Shown piece after piece: positions 59,582 through 64,000 of a stretch of DNA of 64,000 nt. The notes under the pieces are model-generated. The model was given only the letters and a program-made list of their open reading frames with translations. It was not told the DNA's origin and did not search any database. The stretch lies in contig JBMOPB010000024.1 in the NCBI GenBank assembly GCA_049325055.1, positions 216,234 through 280,233 of the forward strand. The letters run 5' to 3'. The stretch comes from BRHc4a sp049325055 (GTDB taxonomy: Bacteria > Bacillota > Desulfotomaculia > Desulfotomaculales > Desulfocucumaceae). Numbering within the stretch: position 1 is the stretch's first letter; each line of letters starts with the position of its first letter. Position numbers and translations under genes: made by a program.

Positions 59582-59665
59582 AATTAAATGCGATACTTAT
59601 ATACTTGCTTTAATTTCCATACTGATTTGCAAAAAATTGCTTAATTGCAAAAGTAAGTAATTTTA

Positions 59666-60073
59666 TTACCCCACTACTGCGGGCAGTTTGTGATCATAAC
59701 CAATTTTATGGCTGAAATTATCGATAAAGGACTTCATACCTTCAACATCAAAAGGTTTGGTGAAACAGCAGAGTGCTCCCTTTTTCAAGGCCGCCTGCAC
59801 TGTCTCATCGGATACATACGCGGTCATCAGCACAACCTCGGTTTCAGGGGAGATTACCTTAATCCTGCCCAGAGCTTCAATCCCGCACATCTGCGGCATC
59901 CTCACATCCATAATAACCAAATCAGGCTTGCAGCACTTCACCGCCTCCACGGCCTCAAGCCCGTTCCTGGCCATTCTTGCCTTATGCCCTTCCTCCGCAA
60001 TAATCACATCCAATAAATAACGAACACCCGGCTGGTCATCAACCACCAGCACATCCAGTTTCTTTTTCTTCAT
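59666..60073 (-). CDS. spo0F: Spo0F-like single-domain response regulator
   Basis: Stand-alone receiver of 135 residues: DVLVVDDQPGVRYLLDVIIA, VIMDVRMPQMCGIEAL (phospho-acceptor Asp near residue 54), VLMTAYVSDETVQAALKKGA, and CCFTKPFDVEGMKSF with the conserved Lys. No output domain, as in the sporulation phosphorelay. Spo0F is favoured over CheY by QPGVRYLL and the FDVEGM C-terminal helix. No kinase or spo0B is adjacent. The 206-base spacer upstream is AT-rich; I see no clear promoter boxes. Confidence 0.78.
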   Translation of the reverse strand: MKKKKLDVLVVDDQPGVRYLLDVIIAEEGHKARMARNGLEAVEAVKCCKPDLVIMDVRMPQMCGIEALGRIKVISPETEVVLMTAYVSDETVQAALKKGALCCFTKPFDVEGMKSFIDNFSHKIGYDHKLPAVVG

Positions 60074-60279
60074 CCCGCACCTCCGACACCATTTGACAAA
60101 ACTGATCAGTCAGTCAAATTGTCCTATGTTAACTTCTACATTATGCCATTAATCCTGCTAAAAAACAATATTTGAAAAAAATTTTTTTATTTGTGCGGGA
60201 AGTTAACAATTAAATTAAATATACAACTTAAACTGCAATATTTCGACTTTATTTGTAGAAATGATGGGCTTTATAAATA

Positions 60280-61455
60280 TTACTTAATACTACATTTATC
60301 TTCATAATTATACACGATCTGACCTGAAACAATGACCATAATAACACGGCTGCGAACGTCGAAGGGATGCCCGTCCATAACAACAATATCGGCGTCCTTG
60401 CCTGGTTCGAGGCTGCCGATACGGTCTTCAAGCCCCAGCACAGCCGCGGCATCCAGTGTCACGGCCCGCAGCGCCCTTTCTTCATCCAGCCCGCCCCTCA
60501 CGGCCAGTCCGGCTGAAATGCCAAGATACTGAACGGGAACAACCGGGTGATCGGTCATAATGGCGAATTTCACCCCTGCCCCGGCCAAAACCCTGGCTGT
60601 TTCCAGAGATATGCCCTGCAGTTCCACCTTTGCCCGGTTGCCGATAACCGGCCCGATAACAGCCTTGGCCCCGTATCTTGCCAGTTCCCCCGCCACCTTA
60701 TACCCCTCTGTGCAGTGTTCTATAATCAGCTTTAAGTTAAATTCCCGGGCTATCCTCACTGCCGTCATAATATCGTCAGCCCGGTGGGCGTGAACCCTTA
60801 ACGGTATGTCCCCCTTAATGACCCTGACAAGAGATTCCATTTTCAGGTCCCGGTCGGGGCGTTCTGCCTCTTCGGCATTCTTTTCAACTTTACGCAAGTA
60901 ATCCCTGGCTCTGACAAGGGCCTCCCTTAACAGTGCGGCAGAGGCCATCCTGGTAAGTGGGGATTTTTTCATGCCGCCGTATGTTCTCTTGGGATTTTCG
61001 CCAAGGGCCGCCTTCATCCCGGCGGGGAACCTTAAAATCATATCATCAAGGGACGTTCCCCAGGTTTTCATGGCCAGCATCTCCCCGCCAATCACATTGG
61101 CGCTTCCCGGCCCGGTCACCACCGTGGTCACACCCCCCGACAGCGCGTCCATGAAGCCGAGGTCATCCGGGTTCACGGCGTCCACTGCCCGCAGGTGCGG
61201 AGTGACCGGATCGGTGGTCTCATTGCAGTCGTCCCCCTCTATCCTGTATATCTCCTCCACAATACCCAGGTGGCTGTGGGCGTCCACCAGGCCGGGCATG
61301 ACCACCATCCCGCCGGCGTTTATGACCTCCCAGCCTTCCGGCTGCTTCACTCCTTCGACAACTTCCTCAATTTTTCCGCCTTTGACCAAAACGGTTCCAA
61401 TGTCGAAACTCTTATCCGACATGGTGAGAACTTTTCCTCCGGATATTGCTATCAT
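60280..61455 (-). CDS. Amidohydrolase (imidazolonepropionase-like)
   Basis: Metal-dependent amidohydrolase, 391 residues from ATG 61455. MVVMPGLVDAHSHLGIVEEI gives the HxH metal site. IPLRVHAHRADDIMTAVRIA and KLIIEHCTEGYKVA hold the next His ligands, and FAIMTDHPVVPVQ the Asp. The end GSLEPGKDADIVVMDGHPFD is standard for the superfamily. A TTG at 61470 is also in frame. Followed upstream (four-gene distance) by a glutamine-hydrolase-like gene 19 bases away on the same strand, so both may act on the same amide or peptide. Substrate unknown. Confidence 0.85.
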   Translation of the reverse strand: MIAISGGKVLTMSDKSFDIGTVLVKGGKIEEVVEGVKQPEGWEVINAGGMVVMPGLVDAHSHLGIVEEIYRIEGDDCNETTDPVTPHLRAVDAVNPDDLGFMDALSGGVTTVVTGPGSANVIGGEMLAMKTWGTSLDDMILRFPAGMKAALGENPKRTYGGMKKSPLTRMASAALLREALVRARDYLRKVEKNAEEAERPDRDLKMESLVRVIKGDIPLRVHAHRADDIMTAVRIAREFNLKLIIEHCTEGYKVAGELARYGAKAVIGPVIGNRAKVELQGISLETARVLAGAGVKFAIMTDHPVVPVQYLGISAGLAVRGGLDEERALRAVTLDAAAVLGLEDRIGSLEPGKDADIVVMDGHPFDVRSRVIMVIVSGQIVYNYEDKCSIK

Positions 61456-61474
61456 TTTTATCACCACCAATCAA

Positions 61475-62197
61475 TTAGATATTTCCAGAATATATTACGG
61501 CCGCTTCAGCCAGTCTTTCAAAAAGTGCCAGGAAAGGGGGGTGCTTTTTCCACATTGCCTCGGGATGGCACTGGACCCCAATGGCAAAGAGGTGTTCCGG
61601 TGATTCAACCGCCTCGGCAATGTCATCGGCAGAGCTTGCGGAGACGATAAAACCGGGAGCTGTTTTCCTCACCGCCTGGTGGTGGAAGCTGTTTACCCTC
61701 AGCCTCCCGGCCCCCAATATTGAGGCCAGTGCAGTACCCTGCCGGATTACTATATCATGGGTGGGGTGCCAGCGGGGGGCATGCTGGAAGTGCTTTATCC
61801 GCCCGCCCCCGGCCTGGCTTTCTATATCCTGGTATATATCACCGCCTGCCGCTATATTCAGCACCTGCATCCCCCTGCAAATCCCCAGCACGGGAACACC
61901 TGAAGCCAGCGCAGCCCTGGCCACGGCCAGTTCAAATTCATCCCGCCGGGGACAGATCTCACCTCCCGCCGGAATCGGATCTTCCCCGAAGAAAGCGGGG
62001 TCCACATCCGTGCCGCCGGAAAGCACCAGTCCGCTTATCATCCCGGTAAGTCTTTTTACCGAATAATCATCAAGAGTATACGCCAGTGGCAGCGGTATCC
62101 CTCCCCCGGCCTCCACCGCCTCAGCATAGGCCTCAGCCAAATAATAGCACCCTTTTTCCTCATCCCAAGCGCAGGTAATGCCGATAAGGGGCTTCAC
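61475..62197 (-). CDS. Class I glutamine amidotransferase-like hydrolase (peptidase C26, PuuD-like)
   Basis: A 240-residue class I amidotransferase-fold hydrolase. Nucleophile Cys in VPVLGICRGMQVLNIAAGGD; His and Glu in AIGVQCHPEAMWKK; LVLSGGTDVDPAFFGEDP forms the oxyanion side. This is the gamma-glutamyl-GABA hydrolase/PuuD group. It is upstream of, and probably co-transcribed with, the amidohydrolase. Its true amide substrate is not evident. Confidence 0.88.
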   Translation of the reverse strand: MKPLIGITCAWDEEKGCYYLAEAYAEAVEAGGGIPLPLAYTLDDYSVKRLTGMISGLVLSGGTDVDPAFFGEDPIPAGGEICPRRDEFELAVARAALASGVPVLGICRGMQVLNIAAGGDIYQDIESQAGGGRIKHFQHAPRWHPTHDIVIRQGTALASILGAGRLRVNSFHHQAVRKTAPGFIVSASSADDIAEAVESPEHLFAIGVQCHPEAMWKKHPPFLALFERLAEAAVIYSGNI

Positions 62198-62223
62198 TGC
62201 AAAATCCCCCCTGATTTAAAATC

Positions 62224-62254
62224 GAAAAAGCACCCCGCTTTTTACTGAGGTGCC
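62224..62254 (-). terminator. Intrinsic terminator after ndoA
   Basis: On the minus strand GCACC...GGTGC closes a hairpin with extra internal pairing, followed by TTTTT. Confidence 0.75.
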
Positions 62255-62272
62255 TGTCCGGCGCTTACTGTC

Positions 62273-62623
62273 CTATATTTCTACAAGCCCAAGGCTTATC
62301 TCAATCGCCTGGTTCACCTTCTTCATCATTTCCTCGTTGAGGGTGGCCACTTTTTCCATAAGCCGGCTCTTGTCTATGGTCCTAATCTGTTCCAGAAGGA
62401 TAACCGAATCCCTTTCCAGGCCCCCATCCCCGGCAAGCATTTCAACATGGGTGGGAAGCTTGGCCTTGGCTATCTGGGAGGTTATGGCCGCCACTATGGT
62501 AGTGGGGCTGTACTGGTTTCCTATATCGTTCTGTATTATAAGCACCGGCCTGGTGCCTCCCTGCTCCGACCCTACCACAGGGCTTAACTCGGCAAAGAAA
62601 ACGTCACCACGTCGGATAAGCAT
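62273..62623 (-). CDS. ndoA: mRNA interferase NdoA (MazF family toxin)
   Basis: Sequence-specific endoribonuclease of the MazF/PemK family, 116 residues: MLIRRGDVFFAELSPVVGSE, QGGTRPVLIIQNDIGNQYSP, THVEMLAGDGGLERDSVILL, EQIRTIDKSRL. The catalytic Arg (GTRPVLI) and Thr (PTTI) are present. It lies two bases after its antitoxin gene, the usual order. Confidence 0.93.
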   Translation of the reverse strand: MLIRRGDVFFAELSPVVGSEQGGTRPVLIIQNDIGNQYSPTTIVAAITSQIAKAKLPTHVEMLAGDGGLERDSVILLEQIRTIDKSRLMEKVATLNEEMMKKVNQAIEISLGLVEI

Positions 62624-62625
62624 GG

Positions 62626-62898
62626 TTATTTTGCCTCCACCATCGTATCAAAGGAAGAACTAACCTCAGCCTCCAGCTCATATTGCTCCACAGCCAGCGA
62701 GAGGTTTATCTTGGCCATTTCCATATATCCTTTTTTCATCTGCTCCCGCAACATCCGGCGCTTCCGCTCGGCAATATACAGCTTCATGGCCTCGCGGATA
62801 AACTCGCTGCGATTGAGCTGCTCGGCCGCCACAATACCGTCAACTTCAGCCAGTAAGCTGTCGGGAAGGCTTATCATTATCCTTTTAACCTGAGTCAC
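62626..62898 (-). CDS. ndoAI: Antitoxin NdoAI (ribbon-helix-helix)
   Basis: Ribbon-helix-helix antitoxin of 90 residues: VKRIMISLPDSLLAEVDG is the DNA-binding strand and helix, LNRSEFIREAMKLYIAER the second helix. The acidic C-terminus (LEAEVSSSFDTMVEAK) would wrap the toxin. GTG 62898 has GGGGTG nine bases upstream and fits family length; the frame is open to 62955 but the extra residues look non-native. Probably autoregulated. alr, often upstream in Bacillus, is not present. Confidence 0.88.
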   Translation of the reverse strand: MTQVKRIMISLPDSLLAEVDGIVAAEQLNRSEFIREAMKLYIAERKRRMLREQMKKGYMEMAKINLSLAVEQYELEAEVSSSFDTMVEAK

Positions 62899-63150
62899 GC
62901 CGCAAAACACCCCCTGCTTTGAAGCCTGTTCTACAATACACCGATAAACCTTCACCCGGAACGGACCCCGGCAGCCGGGAATTGAAAATATAATCCACCG
63001 ATATATATATTATAAACCTTCGACTCATTATTTATGTCAGTATTGCCGGGCAAAGAATCAGTATTTATTGCTATAAAAACGGTAATGCACTAAATACATA
63101 TTCTTCAGCAGGGGCTGCAATTCCTCCAGTTAAAAAAAGGAAGAAAACTG

Positions 63151-63660
63151 TTAAGGCGTTTTGTCTATAAGGTGTTTCGTGGCCTCGGGGTTTCTGGACA
63201 GGGCAATAATACCGGTACGCACCTGTTCCACTATCCCGTGGTCCTCCAGCACCGCGCAAAGGGCGTTTATTTTCTGCTCGTCGCCGGTCAGCTCGATGAC
63301 CATTGTTTCGCGGTTAACGTCAACTATGCTGGCCCTGAAAATGTTGACTATATCCACTATGTCCGACCTGCGGTTGGGGCAGGCCTTAACCTTGATGAGG
63401 GCCAGTTCCCGCGCGATGGACTCCTTGCCTTCCAGTTCCTGTATCTTAAGCACGTCCACCAGTTTTGAGAGCTGCTTTATCACCTGGTCCAGTATATGAT
63501 CGTCTCCCTGGGCAACTATTGTGATGCGGGTTATATCGGGCTCCTCGGTATGGCTGGCGGCTATACTTTCTATATTAAAATGCCTTCTGCTCAGAAGCCC
63601 CGAAATCCGGGCCAGCACCCCGGGCTTGTTCAAAACCAGCACGGCAAGGGTGTGTTTCAT
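63151..63660 (-). CDS. ilvH: Acetolactate synthase small (regulatory) subunit
   Basis: Regulatory subunit of acetohydroxyacid synthase, 169 residues. An ACT domain at the N-terminus (HTLAVLVLNKPGVLARISGL, LSRRHFNIESIAASHTEEPD) gives valine feedback. The C-terminal domain has ELALIKVKACPNRRSDIVDI and TVIELTGDEQK-type sequence. GGAGGTGGG precedes ATG 63660. ilvB is not adjacent on either side, so this copy is separate from its catalytic partner. Confidence 0.93.
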   Translation of the reverse strand: MKHTLAVLVLNKPGVLARISGLLSRRHFNIESIAASHTEEPDITRITIVAQGDDHILDQVIKQLSKLVDVLKIQELEGKESIARELALIKVKACPNRRSDIVDIVNIFRASIVDVNRETMVIELTGDEQKINALCAVLEDHGIVEQVRTGIIALSRNPEATKHLIDKTP

Positions 63661-63741
63661 TTTAACATCCCACCTCCGGACTTTTTCATATGAAACATTT
63701 TAACACAACGGAACTGTAAAAGGACAACAAAATTAATATAA

Positions 63742-63768
63742 ATAAAACCCCCGTTTTTAAATGGGGGC
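63742..63768 (-). terminator. Intrinsic terminator after lipoyl-domain gene
   Basis: On the minus strand CCCCC/GGGGG stem (63767-63748) followed by TTTTATTTA. Confidence 0.8.
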
Positions 63769-63802
63769 TTTAACTTAATGATAAGACAATTATATTGATA
63801 AT

Positions 63803-64000
63803 TTATTCCACTATTATGCAAATGGGATCCCCTACTTTGACCTCGTCACCCTCGCTGACCAATATTTCGGTCACGGTACCCGCGCAGGGAGAAGGCACGT
63901 TGAACGCCGCCTTGCTGGTTTGCATCTCTACCAGGTCATCACCCTCCTCCACATGGTCCCCCTCGGAAACCTGCCAGAAGGAAACGGTGCAGCTTTCCAC
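63803..64000 (-). CDS. Lipoyl/biotinyl domain protein, 5' end cut by window
   Basis: The 65 visible residues are a single lipoyl domain: SEGDHVEEGDDLVEMQTSKA with the Lys to be lipoylated in TSKA, VPSPCAGTVTEILVSEGDEV on the other half, ending IIVE. The N-terminal strand lies beyond base 64000. The stop follows the domain directly, so it is either a stand-alone lipoyl protein or the end of a multidomain one. ETDKA is the classic E2 motif; TSKA is a close variant. A terminator follows. Confidence 0.8.
   Translation of the reverse strand: MESCTVSFWQVSEGDHVEEGDDLVEMQTSKAAFNVPSPCAGTVTEILVSEGDEVKVGDPICIIVE

Noticed and set aside
1..64000. CRISPR arrays, tRNA or rRNA genes
   Set aside because: No regularly spaced direct repeats and no tRNA- or rRNA-like segments were seen while reading.

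Overview
The window (64 kb, GC-rich except for one AT-rich patch near 29.7-31.6 kb) comes from an endospore-forming anaerobic Firmicute. The evidence is three sets of gerA/B/C germination genes or remnants, spoIIP, a Spo0F-like regulator, a hydrogenase maturation cluster, a ferredoxin-linked 2-oxoacid oxidoreductase, and an archaeal-type chaperonin placed inside the hrcA-grpE-dnaK-dnaJ operon. That combination points to the Desulfotomaculum/Pelotomaculum side of the Clostridia. This placement is an inference from gene content, not a database result.

Layout. 1-4.7 kb: hypF-C-D-E-A, [NiFe]-hydrogenase maturation, with a hypA lacking its zinc ribbon and no hypB in view. 4.7-8.6 kb: a membrane-anchored FMN glutamate-synthase-like protein, a rearranged gerA remnant (forward N-terminal piece plus inverted middle piece from another copy) and hflX. 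8.9-20.2 kb: a soluble DegS/DegU-type two-component pair followed by a complete Flp/Tad pilus locus (flp, cpaA, tadE, tadG-like, cpaB, cpaE, cpaF, tadB, tadC), a DUF192 protein and a HAMP sensor without output domain. No secretin is present, as expected of a monoderm. 20.4-23.7 kb: an iron-sulfur oxidoreductase-like protein, ychF, a decayed REP-type transposase between perfect inverted repeats, a small Cys-rich protein and an EamA transporter. 24.0-29.6 kb: branched-chain amino acid oxidation (leucine-dehydrogenase-type enzyme plus four-subunit 2-oxoacid:ferredoxin oxidoreductase) beside a sigma-54 activator. 29.6-32.6 kb: an accessory, repeat-rich, partly AT-rich island with a frameshifted secreted protein, a lipoprotein, a DUF3795 protein and several repeat families. 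32.7-36.0 kb: nitrilase, a low-complexity protein, floA and nfeD.

35.9-49.9 kb is one long leftward housekeeping and heat-shock block: lepA, a small conserved gene, hemW, hrcA, chaperonin, grpE, dnaK, dnaJ, prmA, rsmE, mtaB, a HIT protein and rpsU. A CIRCE operator and a good sigma-A promoter precede hrcA. 50.0-57.3 kb is sporulation/germination: gerA-gerB-gerC-gerB, a small membrane protein, a gerB fragment, and spoIIP. 57.4-64 kb holds a holin-like membrane protein, rpsT, a thiamine-binding-family protein, holA, spo0F, an amidohydrolase, a class I glutamine-amidotransferase-like hydrolase, the ndoA/ndoAI toxin-antitoxin pair, ilvH, and the end of a lipoyl-domain protein cut by the window edge.

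The strongest candidate for something undescribed is a two-module, hairpin-rich intergenic element found twice: inside the Tad operon between cpaF and tadB, and again at 32.26-32.56 kb. Around it are several dispersed palindromic repeat families. One of these abuts the gerA rearrangement and another extends a reading frame.
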